The notes beneath the pieces were generated by a model. The model saw nothing but the letters and a program-made list of their open reading frames with translations. It was not told the DNA's origin and searched no databases. The position numbers were made by a program, and so were the translations under genes. DNA of 11,177 nt, taken from an uncultured Selenomonadales bacterium (lineage in GTDB: Bacteria; Bacillota; Negativicutes; Selenomonadales; Selenomonadaceae). This document shows positions 1-6,596 of the stretch, in pieces; within the stretch, counting starts at the first letter, position 1; the number at the start of each line of letters is the position of its first letter. Where the stretch lies: the NCBI GenBank assembly GCA_937910665.1, contig CALEPR010000067.1, positions 1-11,177 of the forward strand, written 5' to 3'.

Positions 1-113
1 TGCTGACGCACTTTTTGATTGAACTTACACAAAATTTCTGACACAGTCGAAATTTTACGCCAACACCACACCAAGACGACGCGATAATTATTTTCGGTGA
101 CAAAGAATTTTCA
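1..113 (+). other. 3' end of unidentified upstream gene plus short spacer
   Basis: No complete gene fits here. Two + frames enter from the left edge: one stops at 20-22 after ...ADALFD, the other at 39-41 after ...LIELTQNF. Either could be the C-terminus of the preceding gene, which in this kind of cluster would often be a portal or terminase gene, but too little is present to identify it. The frame of the large downstream gene is open from 42 but offers no ATG, GTG or TTG before 114. No convincing Shine-Dalgarno sequence precedes 114, unlike nearly every other gene in the window. Confidence 0.3.
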
Positions 114-3100
114 ATGTCTGCTAAAAATTCTGTTGACAATTCAAGTAAAAAAGTTAATAATTTGGAAAACGAAATTTTAAGACGCTTGAATGACGAAGTT
201 TTAAATCAAATTTCAGACGAAGATGACATTGAAAAATTAAGGGATTTGGTTTCACGCCCAGAACACGAAGAACTTGCAAAAATGATAAAGATTTATGATA
301 TTCGCAGTAACGGAGTAAATTCTAAGAGTGTAAGGACGTTGATTGCAAGAAACAATTTGAAAGGAGCGGTACAAAATGCAACTGGAATCAGAAAAGCCTT
401 TAACAGCGGAAGAGTGTTACGAGAAGTGGAAGCCAGTTTACAACGCAAAAACAAGGGAAGAGAAAAAAGCCGCTTATATGAAACTCTTCAACGACGACTT
501 AACGCAGGAAGAATTGAAAATTCTGCTGGACGATTAGACACTCAATCTTACGGCGAATATGAAAAAATGTATCGGCATAAGGAAGTTAAGAAAATTCTTG
601 ACGAACTTTTAACTGAAGAGCAAAGCCACTCTGAAAAACAGGGTGGTTTTTCTATTGACGAAAAAGTTTCTGCCGCGCTTGCCAACGACCCGACTTTTGA
701 AACTTTGATTGAAAATCTTGGTGGAAAAATTGTTGACGGTAAACTTGTAGCTGACGCAAAAACAAAAGCAAAGATTGAATCGCAGCTTGATAATAATGGA
801 AAAGTAAAATATTCAATAGCGTGGCACGGAACGCCGCACGACTTTGACAGCTTTAATTTGCAAGCAATAGGCACAGGCGAAGGCGCACAAGTTCACGGTT
901 GGGGACTTTATTTTGCAGGTGACAGAAAAGTTTCAGAAGAATACAGAGAAAGATTAAGTCATGCTCCAGTACGCGAAGTCGTAGGTACAATAAATGGCAG
1001 ACGTTTGGAAGGGAAAGAATTTAGTAATGGTATTTTCGATTGGACATTGTTTTCTCCAAGCGGTAGAAAAATGAAACTTGGTCTTTTTTCGACGAAAGCT
1101 ACAGCTTTGAATGAATTGGTAAGAACAGAGGGTAATGTTGAAGAAGCTATAAAAAATTTAAGAAACTACGCTACCGATGAGCCAATGAAATTTTTGAAAA
1201 AAAATACGATAAACCTTCCGATTACATTTAAAAAGCCGGGTACTCTATTCAAAGTTGATATTCCAGACGCTGATGTAATGCTTGACGAACAAAAAACTTT
1301 TGCCGAACAATCATCGAAAGTAAGAAAGGCTTTGCAAAATTTTGTCGACGAAAAATTTGAGAAGGCTAAAACTGAAGATGAAGAGCAACTTGCAGAAGAT
1401 TTTCAGAACAACTTATTACATAGTAGCACAAGCGGCAAAGACATTTACTACTATCTGTCTGAGAGATTAGGCAGTGGCAAAGCCGCAAGTTTAGCTTTAA
1501 ATGACGCAGGAGTAAAAGGAATAACTTACGTAGGCGGGCGCGACGGCAGATGTTATGTTGTTTTTGATGACCAAGCTATTAAAATTCTTGAAAAATATTC
1601 ACTGCACGGCGCAGGAAATACTTCAATCAGCAATTTTGTTGACAACGATAAATTAAATCCGCAACAAAAACTGATTTATGAGTTCAGCAAGCTAATGGGT
1701 ATGACGACGCAATTTTTCAGGAACGATAACGCAGATTTTCACGGAGCGCACAACAACGGCGTGACTTATCTCAATGTCAATTCAAAAATGCCGCTCGGAC
1801 AGGTATTTTGGCACGAAGCATTGCACTGGCTGAAAGCTAATAATCCTAAACTTTTCAACGAACTTGCAAAAGCCGCTAACTTGACGCAGGAACAACTGAC
1901 AAATTATCTTGACACTACTGGCAGGAAAGATTTAAAAGACAACGCCGAAGTTACCGAAGAAATTTTAGCTGACGCAATGCAGGAAGTTTTAAGTCGCGTC
2001 AAGGACAAAAATTTGTTGCAAAAAATAGTTGCGTGGATTCAGGACACTTTGTCGAAGTTCAAAGAAATGTTTAGAAATCCGACAGGCGGCTTGACAACAG
2101 CGCAGTACAACAGAATTGCAAACGCCTTTGCAAATATGGCTGAAAGTTTAAAAGACGAAGACGGCAATAAAATTTTTAAGTTCAATGCAAAGACAAAACA
2201 ACTTGAACTTGTCAGCGGTGAAAAACTTCAAAATTTTGTTGACAGCGAAGAAAATTTAATTGATAATAGTGACAAGATTTTTGAAAGATATTTGAACAGC
2301 GGAATAATGAAAATGGTTCGTGATACAGTGTCAAAGGAAATTGGTGAACACATTGACCTTTCAAAGATGAATGACCCTGTGGAACGCGACAAGGCAAGAG
2401 ATAAACTGCCTTACATTCGCCAAATGTTGGTTCATTACAACGACAAAACAATTTTGAATAATGAAAAATATAAAAACAGATTGGCAACGAAGATTGAATA
2501 TGCGCGGAGGTGTTTTGATAATGACAGAAGAATTAGAAATGAAACTGTTCGACAAATGGACAGAGACTCACAACAAAGACGAATTTTTGAAAATCGGCAA
2601 ACAACTTTTTCCAGAAACGACACGCGAGGAAATGTCGGCACTGTTCGACGAATCGAGAGCGGGGTATCGCGAAATGTAAGCGGAGAGATTGACGACGCTT
2701 ATAAACATTTCAAAAAATTACAAGAAGAAAATCAGCACTCTGTGAAGGGTGCTTTTAGTTTGGACAATTCCACAGTAGCAAAAAATTTAGGCGGCAGATT
2801 GGAAAATGGCGAGTGGAAATTTGCAGATGAAAAATCACGACGCGCCTTTGAACGTCATCTGCAGAACGTGGAAAATAATTTTGACAGCGCAAAACATTCA
2901 ATCGCGAATAGCGCGAAAAATTTTGTCAACGATAAAGCAGAAGAGCTGAAAAATAAACTCGGCTTGAAAGGCGAGAACATAATCACCGACGCAATGCAGG
3001 AGTATGAACTTGACAAGCAACGCGAAAAAGCAATGCAAGATTATCTTGACGACCCAAGCGACGCAAATAAACAACGCCTGAAAGATTTAAAAATTTCCAA

Positions 3101-5936
3101 CGCAAGATTAAAAGCGTTTAAAGAAGGTCGTGACTATGACTTAGATGTTGGAGCGTTTGAAGGATATTTTTCATCGCCACACAAAATCGCGGCTAAAAAT
3201 CCTGTGTTCAATTATTTTTACAAACTCGCGAACAAGGCGATGGACGTTTTAGTTAAGAAACGCGACACTTTTGCGAAAAGACTTGACGCAGTTTGGGAAC
3301 TCACCGCCGACAAAAAATCTCGGCAGGATTTGACCGACTTGCTGATTTTCGGAGATATGAATCAAATTGAGTACGGAGTTTTGACCGACGCGGAGAAAAA
3401 TTCTTTGCCTAAACAAAATTTCAATCAAGCGTACACGCAAGCGCAAATTGAAAAAATTATTTCTGAAACGGGAGTTAGTGAAAATGTTGCAAGGGCGTAT
3501 TTGCAAGTCAGAAAGATACTTCGCGCCGTGAGAGAACAACTTGACAAGGCAAGACGCAAGCCGCGCAAACACTCAAGATATTTGACCGACAAAGAAATTG
3601 ACAACTTGAAAAACAATAAATTTGCTTTTGACATCAAGGTTACAAAGGACGTTAAAAACGGCAAGACGCTTGTGAATTACACAGAATTTGCCAACCGCGA
3701 GGTTTCATATCAAAAAATTACTCAAGCCGCGCTGGACGCAATGACAGCCGACAAAGCGATTCAAATTTTGAAACAAAAGGAAGTCGGCGAAGTCAACGGC
3801 GAGAAAATTTTCAACGCGAAAGTTCGTGAAGGAATTGCGGAGTTGAATAATCTGACAGGTTATTTTCCGCATTGTTTTTATGAATATATGATTCGAGTGA
3901 AAGACGCGGACGGAAATGTTGTCAAAGATTATGGCGAAGGTGGAGTTATCGGAAGTGGAAGAACTCAGCGCGAGGCAGTAAAATTTGCTCAGGAATGGCA
4001 AAAAATTTTCCGACTGAAAGACGGCGAACAAATTTATATTGCGCCGAAAACTATGGACTTTTCAAAACTTGGAATGAAAGAGGAAGATTATGCGCCGATT
4101 ATGGGCGACAAAGATTTTGATGCTATGACGCGAAATATCGCCAAGAACAATGAATTAAAACTAAAAGACGCAAAGGAACTTGTCAAAGGCAGTGTGAGTT
4201 TCAAAAATCGCCACAGATTTTTTGGACATTTTCAGCAAAGGAAAGGCGCGAAAGGTTATTCCACAGATATTCAGTGGGTGTTGCGACACTACACGAACAG
4301 CGCGGCAAGATATATCGCTCTGGAAACTGAATTTAAGCCGCAAGCAATTTCGGCGTTTGAAAGAATTTTTGGAAGGTTTGACGACGACTACAGGAACAAT
4401 GACGCGGCGCAATTTTGCAAAGAATATATCGAAGACATTAACGGCAACCCGACACACCTTGAAAGGCAACTCGACAAAACTTTGGCGAAATGGAGTTTTT
4501 ATCGAAATTGGTTAGTTCCTGCGTTTGGCGAAAGAGCAGCGTTGACTTTGGCGACACGCACAGTCGATTTAACCAGCAAATTGACTTTAGGAATGGGCAA
4601 CATTTCTTCTGCGCTTTTGAATCTGACGCAGTTAATAAACGCAGGAGGTTATCTCGGCGGTTATCGGGGATTAGGAAAAAAATTCAATCAACTTTTCCAA
4701 AATCGCGGCAAACTTTCACGCAAAGAATTAAAAATTTTAAGCGAATCAGGAGTGTTAAGCGACTTCGGACTTGATACCGCGACAGGTTACGACAAGAGCA
4801 GATATTTTGCCAGCGCAAGCAACGAAGAAGGCTTACTCGGCGCGGTTGAAAATTTGTTCAACAAAGCAAGTTGGCTTTTGGACAAAGGAATGTATCCATT
4901 TAAAAGCGTTGACAAAATGTGCCGAATTGCAACGACGCTTGCCGCTTTTGAAAAGGCAGAAACGGAAGGAAAAAGCAGAGACGAAGCGATTGAATTTGCA
5001 AGCGAAATAAACCGCAAAGCCAATTTTGATTATGGTGCAAATGACGCTCCGAATATTTTCAGACGCACAAGCGTTATCGGTAAATTCTTGCTACAGTTCC
5101 AAAAATTTCCGATTAAACAGTTGGAAGTGATGTATGATATGACTTTCAGCAAAAAAACGACGCGAATGCAGAAAATGATGTTTTGGTTGCCGTACTTCGC
5201 GATGTTAGGCTTAATGGGATTGATTCCTGCCTTTGATTGGTTGGACAAATTGATTTATGAACACACAGACTTTTCGCCGAAAGATTGGACGCAGAAAAAA
5301 ATTATGTCGGTGGCAGGTGACAGCGAAGCAAAAAAAGCCGTCGGTAAATTTTTAATGTATGGCGGCGGTTCACTGCTGAATATCGACACTTCACAGCGTG
5401 CAGGTTTGGCAAATATTGTGCCGCAGTCTTTCACAGATTTTGCAATGGGCGCGACAGGTTCAAAAATTTATGGTTTTGTGTCGAATATGATTAAAGGTTA
5501 TGCAGGAACAGAAGAAGGCGCGTATATGAATGCGCTCCGCAATGTCAGCCCGGGGCTGTACAATATTTACGCGGCAGTCGAAGGTGAAAGTTTTGGAAGT
5601 CGAGGGCGGCGCACGAGCATTTATGAAAATCTTTATGACAGAATTATTCGCGGAATTGGTTTTAAGTCGGTTGATGAATCTATGTCGAGCGATATTCAGA
5701 GAATCACAAGTCACGACAGACAAATTTTGACAAAGGAAAAACAAAAAGCAGTTGACGCTTATATTTCCAATCCTAACGCTGAAAATCTGAAACGCTTGAA
5801 AGAATTGGAAATTAAACCGAAAACTGTCAAGGACGAACGCGAACGCAAAAAACTTGATAAACTTGGTCGCATTGACTTTGGTGAAAGTAAAAAAGAACGT
5901 CAGCAGAATCAATATCTGTTTGACTTTGCAAAATAA
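114..5936 (+). CDS. Large polyvalent phage protein: ADP-ribosyltransferase-like and zincin domains, internal virion-type C-terminus
   Basis: This 1940-aa protein is probably packaged in the virion and delivered to the host; that role is inferred. Residues 238-267 carry HGTPHDF, IGTGEGAQ and GWGLYF, and residues 380-385 (KVDIPD) and 481-486 (YVVFDD) continue the pattern. This matches the ART-PolyVal type of ADP-ribosyltransferase domain, with H238 and Y266 as likely NAD-binding residues. Residues 567-571 are HEALH, a zincin metallopeptidase motif, with an EEILAD stretch (615-620) that may supply the third zinc ligand. The middle is charged and helical, with LTGYFPH at 1247-1253, a pattern I associate with large polyvalent proteins. 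Residues 1490-1520 and 1688-1707 are hydrophobic, the latter like a membrane segment. The C-terminus is lysine/arginine rich. Start ATG 114 is the first possible one after the in-frame stop at 39-41, but its ribosome binding site is weak. Residues about 88-142 and 803-870 are unusually arginine rich where two nested ORFs overlap. One long product is favoured; several translation products remain possible. Confidence 0.85.
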   Translation: MSAKNSVDNSSKKVNNLENEILRRLNDEVLNQISDEDDIEKLRDLVSRPEHEELAKMIKIYDIRSNGVNSKSVRTLIARNNLKGAVQNATGIRKAFNSGRVLREVEASLQRKNKGREKSRLYETLQRRLNAGRIENSAGRLDTQSYGEYEKMYRHKEVKKILDELLTEEQSHSEKQGGFSIDEKVSAALANDPTFETLIENLGGKIVDGKLVADAKTKAKIESQLDNNGKVKYSIAWHGTPHDFDSFNLQAIGTGEGAQVHGWGLYFAGDRKVSEEYRERLSHAPVREVVGTINGRRLEGKEFSNGIFDWTLFSPSGRKMKLGLFSTKATALNELVRTEGNVEEAIKNLRNYATDEPMKFLKKNTINLPITFKKPGTLFKVDIPDADVMLDEQKTFAEQSSKVRKALQNFVDEKFEKAKTEDEEQLAEDFQNNLLHSSTSGKDIYYYLSERLGSGKAASLALNDAGVKGITYVGGRDGRCYVVFDDQAIKILEKYSLHGAGNTSISNFVDNDKLNPQQKLIYEFSKLMGMTTQFFRNDNADFHGAHNNGVTYLNVNSKMPLGQVFWHEALHWLKANNPKLFNELAKAANLTQEQLTNYLDTTGRKDLKDNAEVTEEILADAMQEVLSRVKDKNLLQKIVAWIQDTLSKFKEMFRNPTGGLTTAQYNRIANAFANMAESLKDEDGNKIFKFNAKTKQLELVSGEKLQNFVDSEENLIDNSDKIFERYLNSGIMKMVRDTVSKEIGEHIDLSKMNDPVERDKARDKLPYIRQMLVHYNDKTILNNEKYKNRLATKIEYARRCFDNDRRIRNETVRQMDRDSQQRRIFENRQTTFSRNDTRGNVGTVRRIESGVSRNVSGEIDDAYKHFKKLQEENQHSVKGAFSLDNSTVAKNLGGRLENGEWKFADEKSRRAFERHLQNVENNFDSAKHSIANSAKNFVNDKAEELKNKLGLKGENIITDAMQEYELDKQREKAMQDYLDDPSDANKQRLKDLKISNARLKAFKEGRDYDLDVGAFEGYFSSPHKIAAKNPVFNYFYKLANKAMDVLVKKRDTFAKRLDAVWELTADKKSRQDLTDLLIFGDMNQIEYGVLTDAEKNSLPKQNFNQAYTQAQIEKIISETGVSENVARAYLQVRKILRAVREQLDKARRKPRKHSRYLTDKEIDNLKNNKFAFDIKVTKDVKNGKTLVNYTEFANREVSYQKITQAALDAMTADKAIQILKQKEVGEVNGEKIFNAKVREGIAELNNLTGYFPHCFYEYMIRVKDADGNVVKDYGEGGVIGSGRTQREAVKFAQEWQKIFRLKDGEQIYIAPKTMDFSKLGMKEEDYAPIMGDKDFDAMTRNIAKNNELKLKDAKELVKGSVSFKNRHRFFGHFQQRKGAKGYSTDIQWVLRHYTNSAARYIALETEFKPQAISAFERIFGRFDDDYRNNDAAQFCKEYIEDINGNPTHLERQLDKTLAKWSFYRNWLVPAFGERAALTLATRTVDLTSKLTLGMGNISSALLNLTQLINAGGYLGGYRGLGKKFNQLFQNRGKLSRKELKILSESGVLSDFGLDTATGYDKSRYFASASNEEGLLGAVENLFNKASWLLDKGMYPFKSVDKMCRIATTLAAFEKAETEGKSRDEAIEFASEINRKANFDYGANDAPNIFRRTSVIGKFLLQFQKFPIKQLEVMYDMTFSKKTTRMQKMMFWLPYFAMLGLMGLIPAFDWLDKLIYEHTDFSPKDWTQKKIMSVAGDSEAKKAVGKFLMYGGGSLLNIDTSQRAGLANIVPQSFTDFAMGATGSKIYGFVSNMIKGYAGTEEGAYMNALRNVSPGLYNIYAAVEGESFGSRGRRTSIYENLYDRIIRGIGFKSVDESMSSDIQRITSHDRQILTKEKQKAVDAYISNPNAENLKRLKELEIKPKTVKDERERKKLDKLGRIDFGESKKERQQNQYLFDFAK
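376..537 (+). CDS. Nested small ORF 1, 53 aa, inside the polyvalent gene (+1 frame)
   Basis: This small acidic, helical protein of unknown function is read one base out of frame with the surrounding 1940-aa gene. Translation begins MQLESEKPLTAEECYEKW and ends TQEELKILLDD. An AGGAG site (362-366) lies 9 bases before the ATG, and the frame opens only at 361, directly after an in-frame TGA at 358-360, so the start is well defined. The product looks like a natural protein (E/K/L rich, one Trp, regular helix pattern), while the large frame over the same bases gives an atypical Arg/Ser/Asn/Gly-rich stretch. It resembles the second nested ORF at 2521: both have [DE]KW followed by four residues and N, then LF, then T-x-E-E-[LM]-x-x-L-[LF]-D-[DE]. 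It could be an independent overlapping gene or the remnant of one absorbed into the large frame. Confidence 0.6.
   Translation: MQLESEKPLTAEECYEKWKPVYNAKTREEKKAAYMKLFNDDLTQEELKILLDD
612..821 (+). repeat. Internal protein repeat, copy 1 (residues 167-236 of the polyvalent protein)
   Basis: This segment contains TEEQSHSEKQGGFSID, then NLGGKIVDGKLVAD and finally KYSIA just before the ADP-ribosyltransferase-like HGT motif. A diverged copy lies at 2721-2906. Shared positions include HS-x-K, G-x-FS[IL]D, NLGG[KR], a following G, D-x-K, and K-[YH]-S-I-A. Copy 1 is longer by about 12 residues after FSID. Each copy follows one of the two nested small ORFs by roughly 70-105 bases. Confidence 0.65.
2521..2679 (+). 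CDS. Nested small ORF 2, 52 aa, inside the polyvalent gene (+1 frame)
   Basis: A second small protein of unknown function is read in the same alternative frame as the one at 376. It starts MTEELEMKLFDKWTETHNKD and ends ESRAGYREM, and is helical and charged. A GGAGGTG site (2506-2512) sits 8 bases before the ATG; the frame is also open back to an ATG at 2461, but that start has no comparable site and would add an arginine-rich leader that looks non-coding. It resembles nested ORF 1 from [DE]KW through T-x-E-E-[LM]-x-x-L-[LF]-D-[DE] with a gap of about three residues. The large frame here gives many Arg residues (RRIRNETVRQ, NDTRGNVGTVRRIE), suggesting that the small frame is or was the constrained one. 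It may be a true overlapping gene or a former separate gene between two domains. Confidence 0.65.
   Translation: MTEELEMKLFDKWTETHNKDEFLKIGKQLFPETTREEMSALFDESRAGYREM
2721..2906 (+). repeat. Internal protein repeat, copy 2 (residues 870-931 of the polyvalent protein)
   Basis: This segment reads QEENQHSVKGAFSLD, then NLGGRLENGEWKFADEKS and ends KHSIA. It matches the segment at 612-821 in order and spacing apart from one gap. Here KHSIA is followed by NSAKNF and a helical region, and no ADP-ribosyltransferase motif follows. The shared piece may be a linker or docking module placed before separate functional domains. Confidence 0.65.
3030..3095 (+). repeat. 22-residue internal motif, copy 1 (residues 973-994)
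   Basis: The translated segment contains QDYLDDPSDANKQRLKDLKI. A second copy occurs near the C-terminus at 5748-5813. Consensus: A-x(3)-Y-[LI]-x-[DN]-P-x(3)-N-x(2)-R-L-K-[DE]-L-x-I. Two copies about 900 residues apart suggest a short helix-forming interaction motif, not a tandem duplication. Confidence 0.6.
5748..5813 (+). repeat. 22-residue internal motif, copy 2 (residues 1879-1900)
   Basis: The translated segment contains DAYISNPNAENLKRLKELEI, matching the motif at 3030-3095 with conserved Y, P, N, RLK, L and I. It lies about 40 residues from the C-terminus of the polyvalent protein, just before a lysine/arginine-rich tail. Confidence 0.6.
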
Positions 5937-5993
5937 AAATGTCTTGTCAAAAACAGTCAATTTTGAAAACTTTTGGCTATTTTTTTTGAAAAT

Positions 5994-6019
5994 CTGTCAA
6001 AATCCATATTTTCTGACAG
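5994..6019. repeat. Inverted repeat CTGTCA ... TGACAG
   Basis: CTGTCA (5994-5999) and TGACAG (6014-6019) are perfect inverted arms around a 14-base AT-rich centre; AAAA/TTTT pairs could extend the stem with a bulge. It lies in the 212-base gap after the polyvalent gene. No T-run follows, so it is not a classical terminator. It could be a protein-binding site or an RNA hairpin. Confidence 0.35.
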
Positions 6020-6055
6020 GCGGTTTAGGCTAATTTTGAAATTTTCTTATGACGG

Positions 6056-6078
6056 GCATAATTTTAAAAAATTTATGC
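6056..6078. repeat. Imperfect AT-rich palindrome overlapping a possible promoter
   Basis: GCATAATTTT (6056-6065) and its near complement ending TTTATGC (to 6078) form an imperfect palindrome with one unpaired base. It abuts the possible -10 element at 6079-6084, where a repressor or activator could act. In AT-rich DNA such palindromes also arise by chance. Confidence 0.3.
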
Positions 6079-6084
6079 TACAAT
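6076..6084 (+). promoter_or_regulatory. Possible extended -10 promoter (TGCTACAAT)
   Basis: TGC followed by TACAAT resembles an extended -10 element (TGn plus one mismatch to TATAAT). No good -35 hexamer lies 16-18 bases upstream; a TTGAAA at 6036-6041 is too far for this -10 and 15 bases from an alternative CATAAT at 6057-6062. Its place in the largest intergenic gap, ahead of the capsid block, supports a promoter, but the match is modest. Confidence 0.35.
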
Positions 6085-6096
6085 GTCCAAAATAGG

Positions 6097-6126
6097 AAAA
6101 AGGCACTTTGCGGAGTGTCTTTTTTT
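6097..6126 (+). terminator. Intrinsic terminator-like hairpin before the capsid block
   Basis: An 11-pair stem (6097-6107 with 6114-6124, one G:U pair) closes a 6-base loop TTGCGG and is followed by T residues to 6126. This is a classical rho-independent shape. It sits 23 bases before the ATG at 6149 and directly downstream of the possible promoter, so it could end transcripts from the polyvalent gene or act as a leader attenuator for the capsid block. Confidence 0.75.
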
Positions 6127-6148
6127 AATGGAAAGGAGATGAACAAAA

Positions 6149-6358
6149 ATGACATTAGAACCTGTTTTTCCAAATGCCGATGTCAGCGTATACGAATTTA
6201 CGATTGTGACAAGCAACTGGCATTCCAACAGCCGCATCAGCGAGGCTATTGTAAAAGCTATTTCAGCCGCAATCGGCGTCGAAAAAGCAGACGGACACAA
6301 AGCAGAGGCTACTGGTTGGAAAGTTAGACGCTACACCACTATGGCTAATTTTTCCTAA
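6149..6358 (+). CDS. Small hypothetical phage protein, 69 aa
   Basis: I do not recognise this family. The product begins MTLEPVFPNADVSVYEFT and carries a likely helix (RISEAIVKAISAAIG) followed by a strand-like, basic end (GWKVRRYTTM). There is no signal peptide or membrane segment. A strong AAAGGAGATG site precedes the ATG. It is the first gene after the hairpin at 6097 and is followed 30 bases later by another small gene, with scaffold and capsid genes beyond, so a small structural or assembly role is plausible but unproven. Confidence 0.75.
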   Translation: MTLEPVFPNADVSVYEFTIVTSNWHSNSRISEAIVKAISAAIGVEKADGHKAEATGWKVRRYTTMANFS

Positions 6359-6388
6359 TGCTACTTAATGAAGAGGAGATGTGATTTT

Positions 6389-6577
6389 ATGGCAAAACAA
6401 ATTGCAAACGATGATGAAAAAATCGAAGTCGAAAAAGAGATTGAAGAAATTAAAAAGGCAAGAACCGCACTTGCAAATTTGGTTTTGAAAATTGTTGACG
6501 ACATTAACAACAGGCGAGTGCAAAATCCTGAACAAAGTTACAACGCACTTGCAAATATTTACAACGCTATTAAGTAA
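6389..6577 (+). CDS. Small coiled-coil hypothetical protein, 62 aa
   Basis: Function unknown. The N-terminal half is highly charged and predicted helical or coiled-coil (EKIEVEKEIEEIKKAR), followed by a second helix (LANLVLKIVDDINNRR) and a short tail. ATG 6389 is preferred over an in-frame ATG at 6368 because GAGGAG (6372-6377) precedes it at a suitable distance, whereas the upstream ATG overlaps that site. It ends 19 bases before the scaffold-like gene and probably belongs to the same transcript. Small helical proteins at this position can be assembly or head-completion factors; that is inference. Confidence 0.75.
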   Translation: MAKQIANDDEKIEVEKEIEEIKKARTALANLVLKIVDDINNRRVQNPEQSYNALANIYNAIK

Positions 6578-6596
6578 AGCAAAGGAGTTTTTAAAA

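Noticed and set aside
4222..5010. Chain of + strand frames (94-97 and 79 codons) inside the polyvalent gene
   Set aside because: Unlike the two nested ORFs, they lack strong ribosome binding sites, their products are Arg/Thr/Ser-rich, and the large frame here keeps normal composition and recognisable domain patterns.
5460..5960. 166-codon open frame on the - strand
   Set aside because: It is antisense to the C-terminus of the polyvalent gene, with a Phe-rich product typical of antisense shadows.
6049..6327. + strand frame starting before the hairpin at 6097
   Set aside because: It runs through the terminator-like hairpin and overlaps the better supported 69-aa gene in another frame; no ribosome binding site precedes its start.
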